Below, in pieces: positions 38,801-45,605 of a stretch of 64,000 nt of DNA. The stretch is from positions 3,447,001 to 3,511,000 of the forward strand of contig NZ_LT907975.1 in NCBI RefSeq assembly GCF_900217235.1, in the 5' to 3' direction. A program made the translations under genes and the position numbers. The notes under the pieces are model-generated. The model was not told where the DNA came from. It saw nothing but the letters and a program-made list of their open reading frames with translations, and did no database searches. This DNA is from Pseudodesulfovibrio profundus. GTDB taxonomy: Bacteria; Desulfobacterota; Desulfovibrionia; Desulfovibrionales; Desulfovibrionaceae. The first letter of the stretch is position 1. Each line of letters opens with the position of its first letter.

Positions 38801-41800
38801 CAACACCCGTGATGACCGGAGCGTCATTCGTGCCGTTGACTACAACAGTGATGGTCTCGGTGGTCGATCCGTCCTTGGAGGTGACGGTAAAGGTCTCGGT
38901 GAACGAATCACCGGTGCTCAGTTCCTGAACCTCAGGAATGTTGTTGTCGATGGAATATGTCCATTCGCCAGATTCGGTGATGGTCAGTTCGCCGATATTA
39001 TCACCCTGATCGACATTGGTATCGAAAAGAGATTCGCCGGCATCATCATCGTCGATGGTGAGGGTGCCGCCTGTAGTCAGCGAGACATCCTGATCCACAT
39101 CCGCTCTCAGTTCCTTTACAGAAGAGGAGTCGTCACCGGAAATGGTGGGCAAGTCATTGGTGCCGTTGATGGTGATAGTAATGGTCTCGGTAGCCGAGCC
39201 GTCCTTTGAGGTGACGGTGAACGTTTCGGTGAGCGTGTCGCCTTCACCCAGTTGCTGGATGGCGGCGGTGTTATTGTCGACAGTGTATTCCCATGCGCCG
39301 TTTTCAGTGATGGTCAACTGTCCGAGCTTGCCGGTGTTGTCCACGGTGGTGGAGAATCCGTCTTCGTCGAGGTCCACGTCTTCGGAAAGCAGAGTGCCGC
39401 TAGTGGTGAGCGTTGCGGCAGCTTCTTCGGTCACGCCGCCGGTGGTGTCACCGGAAATCCTGGGAACATCATTGGTGCCAGTGATGGTGATAGTGATGGT
39501 CTCGGTAGCCGATCCATCCTTTGAGGTGACGGTGAACGTTTCGGTGAGCGTATCGTCTTCACCCAACTGCTGGATGGCGGTGGTGTCATTGTCGACAGTG
39601 TATTCCCATGCACCGTTTTCAGTGATGGTCAACTGACCGAGCTTGCCGGTGTTGTCCACGGTGATGGAGAAGCCGTTTTCGTCGAGGTCCACGTCTTCGG
39701 AAAGCAGAGTGCCGCTAGTGGTGAGCGTTGCGGCAGCTTCTTCGGTCACGCCGCCGGTGGTGTCACCGGAAATCCTGGGAACATCATTGGTGCCAGTGAT
39801 GGTGATAGTGATGGTCTCGGTAGCCGATCCATCCTTTGAGGTGACGGTGAACGTTTCGGTGAGCGTATCGTCTTCACCCAACTGCTGGATGGCGGTGGTG
39901 TCATTGTCGACAGTGTATTCCCATGCACCGTTTTCAGTGATGGTCAACTGACCGAGCTTGCCGGTGTTGTCCACGGTGATGGAGAAGCCGTTTTCGTCGA
40001 GGTCCACGTCTTCGGAAAGCAGAGTGCCGCTAGTGGTGAGCGTTGCGGCAGCTTCTTCGGTCACGCCGCCGGTGGTGTCACCGGAAATCCTGGGAACATC
40101 ATTGGTGCCAGTGATGGTGATAGTGATGGTCTCGGTAGCCGATCCATCCTTTGAGGTGACGGTGAACGTTTCGGTGAGCGTATCGTCTTCACCCAACTGC
40201 TGGATGGCGGTGGTGTCATTGTCGACAGTGTATTCCCATGCACCGTTTTCAGTGATGGTCAACTGACCGAGCTTGCCGGTGTTGTCCACGGTGGTGGAGA
40301 AGCCGTCTTCGTCGAGGTCCACGTCTTCGGAAAGTAGGGTGCCGCTAGTGGTGAGCGTTGCGGCAGCTTCTTCGGTCACGCCGCCGGTGGTGTCACCGGA
40401 AATCCTGGGAACATCATTGGTGCCAGTGATGGTGATAGTAATGGTCTCGGTAGCCGAGCCGTCCTTTGAGGTGACGGTGAACGTTTCGGTGAGCGTATCG
40501 TCTTCACCCAACTGCTGGATGGCAGTGGTCGTATTGTCGACAGTGTATTCCCAAACACCGTTTTCAGTGATGGTTAACTGACCGACCTTGCCGGTGTTGT
40601 CCACGGTGGTGGAGAAGCCGTCTTCGTCGAGGTCCACATCTTCGGCCAGCAGGGAACCTGTGGCGGTAAGAGTGGCGGCAGCTTCTTCGGTCACGCCGCC
40701 GGTGGTGTTACCGGAAATGCTGGGCACATCATTGGTTCCAGTGATGGTGACCGTGATGTCATGGGATGTCCCATCAATGGAATAAACAGTGATGGTCTCA
40801 GTCAGTGTCTCGCCTTCAGGTAACTGCTGGATGGCGTCACTGGTGTTATTAAGGGTGTAAGTCCACTGGCCATTAGCATCAATGGAAAGAATACCGTAGT
40901 TGGCACCTTCCGGGGCGCGGGTGGTGTCGATGTACTCTTCGGAGGGGTCATCGATGTCGGAAACATCAAGATCGCCGGATGTCTTAATGAGAACGTCTTC
41001 AGCAACTGCTATGTCGTCATCGCCGGAGAAAATAGCTGCATCATTGACCGGAGTGACAACCAGTGTGCCGCCGCCTGCGGTGGTGAAGGTGCCGTCGCTC
41101 ACCGTGTAGTTGATGTCGAGGTCGCCGTTGAAGTCGGCATCGGGTTCGAAAGTCCAGTAGAGAAGGTTGCCTGCACCGTCGCGGACCTCAGTTAAGGTGC
41201 CGCCGGTGATGGTCAAACCGGTAACGCCCAGGAAAGTCCCTGGATCGGGATCGGACACACGCGAGAGAATGTCAGTGTCACGAATGATAATGGTCCCGTC
41301 TTCTTCCATGGTAAGATTAAGCGGACCGGATACGGAAGGAGCACTCAGGTTGGTTTCGGTGGACGAGGCAAAAGTGGCAGCACCAATGTCGGAATCCTCT
41401 TGATCACCGATCAGTCGGGAGTTTCCGTCAGACTCTAATCCCTGGAGGCGGTCGAAGCTTCTGTACAGCGTTCCGCTGTCGTCGGTGTAAGCTCCAACAC
41501 CACTTCCGGAAGCGCCGCCGTCTGCAGCAGTCTCAAGCGTTTCGGTTTCCTGTCCAGGCTGATTGAAGACGAAAAGGTAGACATCGCCGGGGACCTGTTC
41601 TCCATTCAGTAAAGTGAATGTCGGAGCGTTGCCGGAGCGGGCCACGTTCTCGTAGTTCTCAATGATGATATCCCCCTGTCCCTCCATGGAGATGACAAGG
41701 TTCTCGTTGGAACTGCTGAATACGGCTTCCCCTATGTCGAAGCCGAATACAACTTCTCCATTGTTCGGAAGAGCATATGATACGGATTCGTTACCATTAT

Positions 41801-41846
41801 CCGGTACCTGAATGACGCCGCCGGTTGTGAGCTGAATGTCTGCCAT
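32832..41846 (-). CDS. Giant RTX/VCBS adhesin secreted by type I system (LapA/DvhA-like)
   Basis: A 3004-residue acidic surface protein with gaggg before its ATG and no Sec signal, as expected for type I cargo. Residues 1-100 form a beta-rich putative retention module. The motif TAAD at 106-109 matches the dialanine target of LapG. Residues about 374-898 hold five VCBS-type repeats of 105 residues, flanked by more divergent copies. Further on come cadherin-like and Ig-like domains, two related NGSFE-type ligand-binding domains (about 1410-1572 and 1772-1942), a DUF4114-like domain (about 2350-2500) and a third, distant NSGFES domain (about 2640-2810). RTX nonapeptides such as GGNGNDLLNGGDGND lie at about 2815-2910, followed by a C-terminal secretion signal. 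It probably anchors in the outer membrane for biofilm growth until LapG cuts it. Confidence 0.92.
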   Translation of the reverse strand: MADIQLTTGGVIQVPDNGNESVSYALPNNGEVVFGFDIGEAVFSSSNENLVISMEGQGDIIIENYENVARSGNAPTFTLLNGEQVPGDVYLFVFNQPGQETETLETAADGGASGSGVGAYTDDSGTLYRSFDRLQGLESDGNSRLIGDQEDSDIGAATFASSTETNLSAPSVSGPLNLTMEEDGTIIIRDTDILSRVSDPDPGTFLGVTGLTITGGTLTEVRDGAGNLLYWTFEPDADFNGDLDINYTVSDGTFTTAGGGTLVVTPVNDAAIFSGDDDIAVAEDVLIKTSGDLDVSDIDDPSEEYIDTTRAPEGANYGILSIDANGQWTYTLNNTSDAIQQLPEGETLTETITVYSIDGTSHDITVTITGTNDVPSISGNTTGGVTEEAAATLTATGSLLAEDVDLDEDGFSTTVDNTGKVGQLTITENGVWEYTVDNTTTAIQQLGEDDTLTETFTVTSKDGSATETITITITGTNDVPRISGDTTGGVTEEAAATLTTSGTLLSEDVDLDEDGFSTTVDNTGKLGQLTITENGAWEYTVDNDTTAIQQLGEDDTLTETFTVTSKDGSATETITITITGTNDVPRISGDTTGGVTEEAAATLTTSGTLLSEDVDLDENGFSITVDNTGKLGQLTITENGAWEYTVDNDTTAIQQLGEDDTLTETFTVTSKDGSATETITITITGTNDVPRISGDTTGGVTEEAAATLTTSGTLLSEDVDLDENGFSITVDNTGKLGQLTITENGAWEYTVDNDTTAIQQLGEDDTLTETFTVTSKDGSATETITITITGTNDVPRISGDTTGGVTEEAAATLTTSGTLLSEDVDLDEDGFSTTVDNTGKLGQLTITENGAWEYTVDNNTAAIQQLGEGDTLTETFTVTSKDGSATETITITINGTNDLPTISGDDSSSVKELRADVDQDVSLTTGGTLTIDDDDAGESLFDTNVDQGDNIGELTITESGEWTYSIDNNIPEVQELSTGDSFTETFTVTSKDGSTTETITVVVNGTNDAPVITGVGMHASNFEQGASGWTDNTTTETSTDFGSFLGRFGMGDSTTKTFDIVEGTETVTIDFDVYEIDSWTQTKAWGFDDLVITVDGNDIVLPLERSRRNDSDEDTDFRSGTITTDDGSVITWEFTAQDDGRSNIGFGGYEDQIHHMSITITNPGDSVTLELGSTLNEALNNESFGIDNVLVNAVDESGNPVFAILENTATDTDIAQVTAEDIEGDEIFFDLVATAADGSDASHMFTINANGVVTAIGGAGFDFETNASYEITVTPKNIDSEGELLGDPYSFTVHVGDVNEAPVVSGETAEVDEESTISGSVADPDQISDVDTDIEDLEFSLVDPDNAPEGLTFNPDGTYTFDASNYELAEDERLSFDVEYNVKDGDNTSTATLTINVTGINDAPELSFLTNSSNLLVNGSFEDVVIEQGGWAQGHTPEGWQIEGGDRWEVMRGDRFGIDGATDGDNVIDFGVGHGEALIISQTIDSLPKGEYTLTLDAFDRGENLGEDPSGILNVYWNNEHIGTIDPNSDNWTSNSFTVNIDTEGGSGTLKLESFNNDGYGIVVDNVRLSTSVEPENNTVSIQENVALGTYIATAVGEDVDTTNLTFSIDTDGPFTIDPNTGVITVNGEVDFEAIESAGGQYAIEVSVSDGIADPVTDTLYVNVGDVNEGFTAPNVTFDSIDEETSITFSKEELLENASDLDGDDLAVTSVTLEKGDGTLVDNEDGTWTFEPTDDWSGDVEFGFTVTDGELTADRTASVKVENINDPTLLTFAAAVNDDNFILNGSFESIDIDSGDWAKGHVPEPWQLVEGDRWEVMSGNRDGIPGASDQDNVIDTGVGSGEALVISQTINGLSQGQYVIELDLFDRGANLNQADSGNIDVYWNGQLVGSFNPENIDWETGTIVVDVPEGATSGELVLASHNNDGFGNVIDNITMRSVDTLTENPELNVDAANGTYVATAVASDIDSTDLTFSIEGDSPFSIDPDTGVITLTDSAAIDWDNADDLSVTVTVTDGQNNTVEETLNIGVNERPTGSDFTVEEINMNQPVEINFIEDTNVFDADGDVTGITITSEPTGGTLLYNGEQVVVGETYDLGSGSFTFEADPSQSSTFVLGSIDGQNLNWDNWGTLVQGGHKLTQTWGDNTVTVTSGKLKLSGNAEEGYTFHANGTGGKFVQYDNDANHIGQGIGVGKGDGIENTKNHTESITVDFGTTIDSATVGFDGLGGHFDPDNVEVDANAVWIAMLDGEIVGSGAVKNLGNGELLNEYTITSEMTGGNGFDEIVFTTDSDVGSNWELRYVGVERGLETSFDYIPVDNDGLPAAEESTVTIDINPQTLSNEAPTLDLAQGTEVTVDSEHASYTNMLGVYFVSDGDPIPESPEVILTNSNNASMLRNVLETFEGDQDVHFFLISDAGGKGITNGDIQSSNLQFVMHEGHWALSLDRGGNSKIVDVQFDIAAFNPDGEEATFQFVNEADGSLTVLVDDQLRTNDDDDFDDLVISVDSAQDNTADYAATYVDSEGKVAVAGDVSINDVDSAEMSGATIVLTNAKDGDILNTGDLPDGMIAEITEANGEITVSLSGDFPMDVYEDVIGGITFENSRTTPDETDRVIEITVMDTAGEESNTATSTIAVVDVAATGQIVLNSGFESTATMTENPFATTEVDNWSNNGNDMAVRDYAGERTRDNGQFMELDSTHGNDVLSQTIATKAGETVSISFAFGGTWGSTFESNNFDVLLGDSLVASVLWNSDSAKYELVQDGVVIQTYEPNIKNAHWAEAEFEAVAPTDHAELTFAEHHSAGGDHTGTIIDNVQVERVFDTQIIGNDDDLLNGSKGDDIIFATDPEQPEDAAADGVQIFGDEGNDAIYGGNGNDLLNGGDGNDFIFGGDGDDIINAGSGNNYVITGEGNDTILIDRSALSDGEDMIVVEDFHVGTDALELGDGMSVKDITSHTDNSIDYTEVLVGDDQGNDVVVKLLGVTQTELSEHQTTISDTNTADDLIQFMIDSGTE
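39151..40725 (-). repeat. Five tandem 315-bp repeats coding for VCBS domains
   Basis: The phrase catcattggtgcca and its variants recur with exact 315-bp spacing at about 39151, 39466, 39781, 40096, 40411 and 40726. Each unit encodes a 105-residue domain starting near SGDTTGGVTEEAAATL and ending with ITITITGTNDVPR. The central units are nearly identical at DNA level, while the outer ones diverge. Copy number may vary by recombination. Confidence 0.93.
41523..41528 (-). other. Predicted LapG cleavage dialanine (Ala107-Ala108) of the adhesin
   Basis: The codons for Ala107 and Ala108 sit in the context ETAADGGASGSG. The dialanine lies at nearly the same distance from the N-terminus as in Pseudomonas LapA (about residue 108) and is followed by a flexible Gly/Ser linker. 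Confidence 0.6.
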
Positions 41847-42350
41847 TGTTATTCCCTCGGTTATTTCCGTCTATGTTGGTGCTAAGAGCAGTATTTATTA
41901 TCAAGTGTCATATAGATACGTATTCTTTAGTGTTCAGTCAATAGGGATTAACTGTTACATTCTGGCAGTTTAGGTTGTGGAAAAAAGGGAAAGGCAAATA
42001 GAAAGTGTAGTGAAAACAGTGATGCTCGAAGGTGTCGATTGGTGGCGATTTTTTTACTTTTAAAAACGTTTTCAACATATGCTTGTGTAAAAGTGTGCCA
42101 TGGTTGTTCTTGTTGTCCACTATGTCTTTTTGGGCATGATGCTGCTAAGTTCCCGTATTTAAACAATGAAAAAGTAGGATTTTGGATTGAGAAAAAAATA
42201 TGGGAAGTCTTCAGTTCGTAGTGATGATCTTAATTTTTTGTCCATTTCAGCATCAAGGGTGGTTACTTTCAGGTAACGTATTTCAATTTCCTGATGGCGT
42301 GGTATAGAAAGAAAAAGTGTCATTAGATTGAGAAAGAAGAGGAGAACACC
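41847..42350. other. Divergent intergenic region upstream of the adhesin
   Basis: About 500 AT-rich bases between the adhesin start (minus) and the ferredoxin-nitroreductase start (plus). No gene is convincing. A candidate adhesin promoter is listed separately, and its long upstream part may hold further regulator sites that I cannot identify. Confidence 0.5.
41913..41941 (-). promoter_or_regulatory. Candidate sigma-70 promoter of the adhesin gene
   Basis: On the minus strand TTGACT (41936-41941) is followed after 17 bases by TATCTA (41913-41918). The -35 box is good and the -10 box is poor. It would give a leader of about 60 bases before the adhesin ATG. Confidence 0.35.
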
Positions 42351-43178
42351 GTGTTGCAATTCAATATTGATAAGGACTTGTGTATCAAATGTGGTGAATG
42401 TGCCGCTGATTGCCCCAGTAATATTATAGTAATGGATGATGAGTATCCTGTGATCGCCGAGGAACGGGTCGGGCAGTGCATCGAGTGTCAGCATTGCTTT
42501 GCAGTATGTCAGCCCGGAGCATTGTCGATTTTCGGTCTCAACCCGCAGGACTCCATCCCCTTGAAAGGAAACATGCCTTCCTCCGAGGCCATGGGTACCT
42601 TGATCATGGGGCGTCGTTCGGTACGGCGGTATAAAGAGAAACCGGTGGATTCGGCGTTGCTCGATACCCTCATGGAGACCGTGCGGTCGGCCCCCACTGG
42701 CGTCAACAATCGTTCAACCCTGTACACGCTGGTCGAGGATCAGGAGACCATGTCGATCCTCAAAGAGAAGACCTACGCAGGATTGAAAAAGGTGGTCGAC
42801 AACAATGCTCTGCCGCAGGGACTGGAGTTTTTTGAAGGCATAAGCAAGGCCTACGAGAAAGGGGTTGATGTCCTCTTCCGTGGAGCGCCCCATTTTCTGG
42901 TCGCTTCCACTCCGAAGAATGGTCCTTCGCCCGAGGCAGATGCGCTTATCGGGCTGACCTATTTCGAACTGCTTGCCAACAGCTATGGATTGGGCGTGGT
43001 CTGGGATGGGCTGGCCAAGTGGGCAATGCTCGACATAGCCCCGGAAGCAGGCGAGGTGCTCGGGATACCCGAAGATCACACCGTCGGATATATGCTCGCT
43101 TTCGGGCTTCCGGCCGTGAAGTATCATCGAACCGTCCAGCGGGTCGGCGGCACTGTCAACAAGCTCGTTTTGAGGTAG
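42351..43178 (+). CDS. Ferredoxin-nitroreductase fusion protein
   Basis: The start is GTG 42351, preceded by agaggagaacacc. The 275-residue protein begins with two 4Fe-4S motifs (CIKCGECAADCPSN and CIECQHCFAVCQPG). It then has a nitroreductase FMN fold from about residue 85, with MGRRSVRRYKEKPVD, SAPTGVNNRSTLY and the C-terminal YMLAFGLPAVKYHR. Such fusions are common in anaerobes and pass low-potential electrons from ferredoxin to a flavin for reduction of an unknown substrate. The gene is monocistronic and ends in a hairpin. Confidence 0.88.
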   Translation: MLQFNIDKDLCIKCGECAADCPSNIIVMDDEYPVIAEERVGQCIECQHCFAVCQPGALSIFGLNPQDSIPLKGNMPSSEAMGTLIMGRRSVRRYKEKPVDSALLDTLMETVRSAPTGVNNRSTLYTLVEDQETMSILKEKTYAGLKKVVDNNALPQGLEFFEGISKAYEKGVDVLFRGAPHFLVASTPKNGPSPEADALIGLTYFELLANSYGLGVVWDGLAKWAMLDIAPEAGEVLGIPEDHTVGYMLAFGLPAVKYHRTVQRVGGTVNKLVLR

Positions 43179-43185
43179 AAAACAA

Positions 43186-43210
43186 GAAGCCCCCGAATTT
43201 CGGGGGCTTC
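43186..43210 (+). terminator. Hairpin after the ferredoxin-nitroreductase gene
   Basis: GAAGCCCCCGA pairs with TCGGGGGCTTC in a compact hairpin eight bases after the stop. A short T-rich stretch follows. Confidence 0.8.
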
Positions 43211-43258
43211 TTGCTTAGGAGGTTTGGGACAGTGTCCCGGTAGAGGCTATGGTTTTGT

Positions 43259-43663
43259 TTAGATGCGGAGTGACGTCTTGAACATCGGGCTGGCATTCGT
43301 GGGGCATTCAAAGCCGCACTGCTCGTAAAATCCTATCTGTTCGTTGTAGGCAACCAGCACTACATGCAGGCAGTCGGCATATGCTTCGGCGACTTTATCA
43401 ACGAGCGTCTTGCCGATACCTTCCCCCTGGTATTCGGGGCGCACCAGGAGGTAGTGAACGTAGGCTGCGATGCTGCCGTCGGACAGGACGTTGATGAGTC
43501 CAACGAGCTTGTCTCCATCCCAGGCAGTGAATACGCTGTCCGAACCTTCAATGGCTTGCGAAAGGCGCTCGGGATGGTTGCCTGAATCCCAGTCCACAGA
43601 GAGGTAGAGGTCTTTCAGTTGATCCGGTGAAATGGTCTTTATATTCTTGAATGTCATTGTCAT
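43259..43663 (-). CDS. GNAT family N-acetyltransferase
   Basis: The 134-residue frame from ATG 43663 covers one GNAT domain. It has the AYVHYLLVRPEYQGEGIGKTL acetyl-CoA-binding segment (core VRPEYQGEGIGKTLV) and the closing NEQIGFYEQCGFE. A longer open frame continues upstream, but its residues look unlike a GNAT and run into the tRNA region, so the short start is preferred. It would acetylate an amine substrate; which one is unknown. It lies immediately left of the tRNA-Ala gene on the opposite strand and belongs to the core side of the island junction. Confidence 0.8.
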   Translation of the reverse strand: MTMTFKNIKTISPDQLKDLYLSVDWDSGNHPERLSQAIEGSDSVFTAWDGDKLVGLINVLSDGSIAAYVHYLLVRPEYQGEGIGKTLVDKVAEAYADCLHVVLVAYNEQIGFYEQCGFECPTNASPMFKTSLRI

Positions 43664-43831
43664 AGCTTCTTCTCGTGCTGTCTTGATTGCAGAATAGTTG
43701 GATGCAAACGATACGTCCAATATATTGTTTGTAGCCAGCAAGACGAATGGGATATCAAAAAAGTTCTCCATCCCGCTCTTTTGTGTTGACAACACCCTGT
43801 TGATTCTGCAAATTGGCGTTCCCAACGACGT

Positions 43832-43907
<76 letters not shown>

Positions 43908-43917
43908 CAAGAAAGTT

Positions 43918-43951
43918 AAGGGTTTCAAGTAAATACTTGAAACCCTTTTTT
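43918..43951 (+). terminator. Terminator of tRNA-Ala
   Basis: AAGGGTTTCAAGTA pairs with TACTTGAAACCCTT, followed by T residues, eleven bases after the tRNA CCA. On the minus strand it could also stop the integrase transcript. Confidence 0.88.
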
Positions 43952-43978
43952 CGTGCCTTATGGCAGATTTCAGGAATA

Positions 43979-43997
43979 TGTCCGCTATGTGTCCGCT
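43979..43997 (+). repeat. Left TGTCCGCT double repeat (candidate recombinase arm site)
   Basis: TGTCCGCTATGTGTCCGCT contains two TGTCCGCT copies 11 bases apart. It matches 61160-61178 at 18 of 19 positions in the same orientation. It overlaps the integrase stop codon. Confidence 0.5.
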
Positions 43998-45172
43998 GCT
44001 TCCGACGGGCCGTTGTCTGTGCCTGTCATGGCATAGCGCTGTGCCAGACGATCTTGCGGACTACTGTCGATGACACCTTCAAGGTGGCTGTACCTGTCGG
44101 TCATGCGCAACGTCTTGTGGCCGATCATGACATTCGTTTCTTTCAACGTACTGCCGGACAGTAGCATGTTCGTGCAGTAGGTGTGGCGATGGTCATGGAA
44201 GTGCAGATCGTTGAAGCCATGCTTCGTGCACATATTTGACCATGCGGTGTCGATCGACTTGAACGGGGTGCCGTCCATATGACCGATCACATATTCACCC
44301 TTGGCTTTCACGCCACGCTTCTTTCGATATTGCGATAGATGCTCCAACCGAGCAATGAGCGCATCCCGGGTCCGGGGCATGATTTGGTGCGATCGGGTGA
44401 CACCGTTTTTAGTGCGATGGAACGTGATGCGGTTTTCATCAAGGTCAATATCTGATCGTTTCAACATCAGCACTTCCTGTGTGCTGCACCCATGTTCGAC
44501 AGCAAGCAGGATGGCCAGCACCATGTAGTGTTTTGCCCTGCGCTGGGCAGCTGCTTCAAGCAGGGCATCGACCTCGATGGGCTTCTGAGCGGTTTTCCTT
44601 TCACTGTCCTTTTCGGACAAGTACGGGATGGGCTTTGCCACATCCTTATCGATTAGACCGTTGCGCTTTGCTTGGGCGAAGACCTGTTTGATAACAAACA
44701 ATCGGCGATTTGCCAGCACATTGCAGTTCTTGCCTTTTTCGCCTTTTGCGACCAGCTTTGCCTTGGTCTTTTCGGCTATACCGATGCGGTAATCCCGGAT
44801 GGTGTCCTCGTCGAGGTCGTGGAGCAGGGTGTGTTTCCATTCCTTCAAGATGGGGGCAAGTAGATAGCCATATCCAGAATGACTTTCTGCACCGATCTTC
44901 CCTTCCCCAAGTTTTCTATCCCATTCATCCTGACAAAGATTCGCGCCCTGCCCGAAAGTGGGCAGGGACTGCTGCTTACGATTCTTCGCTTCCTTGGTCG
45001 GCATTATGCCGCTGTCAATCAGGGTACGTATCCGATTGACTTCTGCCTGAGCTAGATCTTTCCGTCTGTACGTCTTGTGGTATTCCTTCTTGCCCGTTTC
45101 CGGGTCTTTGACGTGAATGACGTACGCTTTTCCTTTTTTCAGCGAACGGGTCGCGATTGTGACTGTAGCCAT
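43985..45172 (-). CDS. Tyrosine-type integrase, first catalytic arginine replaced
   Basis: The 395-residue recombinase has an N-terminal arm/SAM-like part and a catalytic domain from about residue 200. Lys255, His326-x-x-Arg329 (in HFHDHRHTY), His352 (IGHKTL) and the nucleophile Tyr361 (DRYSHL) are present. The first catalytic arginine, normally in a TGLRxxE motif, is Ser230 here (EHGCSTQEVLML). It lies 77 bases from the tRNA-Ala end, as expected for an island integrase. It follows the excisionase-like gene by three bases. The change may have inactivated the enzyme and fixed the island. Confidence 0.88.
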   Translation of the reverse strand: MATVTIATRSLKKGKAYVIHVKDPETGKKEYHKTYRRKDLAQAEVNRIRTLIDSGIMPTKEAKNRKQQSLPTFGQGANLCQDEWDRKLGEGKIGAESHSGYGYLLAPILKEWKHTLLHDLDEDTIRDYRIGIAEKTKAKLVAKGEKGKNCNVLANRRLFVIKQVFAQAKRNGLIDKDVAKPIPYLSEKDSERKTAQKPIEVDALLEAAAQRRAKHYMVLAILLAVEHGCSTQEVLMLKRSDIDLDENRITFHRTKNGVTRSHQIMPRTRDALIARLEHLSQYRKKRGVKAKGEYVIGHMDGTPFKSIDTAWSNMCTKHGFNDLHFHDHRHTYCTNMLLSGSTLKETNVMIGHKTLRMTDRYSHLEGVIDSSPQDRLAQRYAMTGTDNGPSEAADT

Positions 45173-45175
45173 AAG

Positions 45176-45379
45176 CTATGCCCCCTTCGGACTGATCGCC
45201 GCCAAGCTTCTTCGATTTTCAATGAACGTCAGCAAATCCGCTTCAGGGATCAGCTTGCGTGAGCCTACCGCGATACATCCCAACGCGCCAGCGTTGATTA
45301 AGCGGGACACGGTTGCCCTGTGAATGCGCAGTACGTCTGCGACTTCCTTGATGGTGAAAAGTTTAAATGTATTTGCCAT
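45176..45379 (-). CDS. Excisionase-like helix-turn-helix protein
   Basis: The 67-residue protein consists of one MerR-like/HTH_17 domain: FTIKEVADVLRIHRATVSRL followed by the wing segment GSRKLIPEADLLTFIEN. Small proteins of this type next to an integrase are recombination directionality factors or regulators. It lies three bases upstream of the integrase gene on the same strand, so both are co-expressed. It would bind near the att sites and bias the integrase to excision. Confidence 0.8.
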   Translation of the reverse strand: MANTFKLFTIKEVADVLRIHRATVSRLINAGALGCIAVGSRKLIPEADLLTFIENRRSLAAISPKGA

Positions 45380-45573
45380 GTGGTTTTTACCCCGTAGGGC
45401 TGGAACGTAAAGCCTCCTAACGCTTTTGCGTACCCGTTTTCAGCTCCCCTGTGTTTTAGGTTTGATCTGCGTGAACTCAGCCAACTCTTTAGTTTAAGCA
45501 CAGCGAGATGTTTGACTGCAAGGAAGAGACAACGGGTATTTGAAGTTTGAGCGTGAAATGGGCAAGAAAAGTG

Positions 45574-45605
45574 AAAATCCCGCACTAAATGGCGGGATTT
45601 TTCTT
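45574..45605 (-). terminator. Terminator after the second tyrosine recombinase
   Basis: AAAATCCCGC (45574-45583) pairs with GCGGGATTTT (45592-45601). It overlaps the end of the minus-strand recombinase and could act on either strand. Confidence 0.75.

Noticed and set aside
34545-38928. Several long plus-strand open frames (up to 443 residues) opposite the adhesin gene
   Set aside because: They mirror the repetitive, codon-biased adhesin sequence, have no ribosome-binding sites and no recognisable domains. The minus-strand frame is continuous and has clear domain structure.
39151-40725. Possible CRISPR-like array because of regular repeats
   Set aside because: The period is 315 bp, the repeats have no spacers, and the whole block is an open reading frame encoding VCBS domains.
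42075-42105. Sigma-54 promoter (TGGCAC on the minus strand) upstream of the adhesin
   Set aside because: The -24 element TGGCAC is present, but no GC pair occurs at the required -12 spacing.
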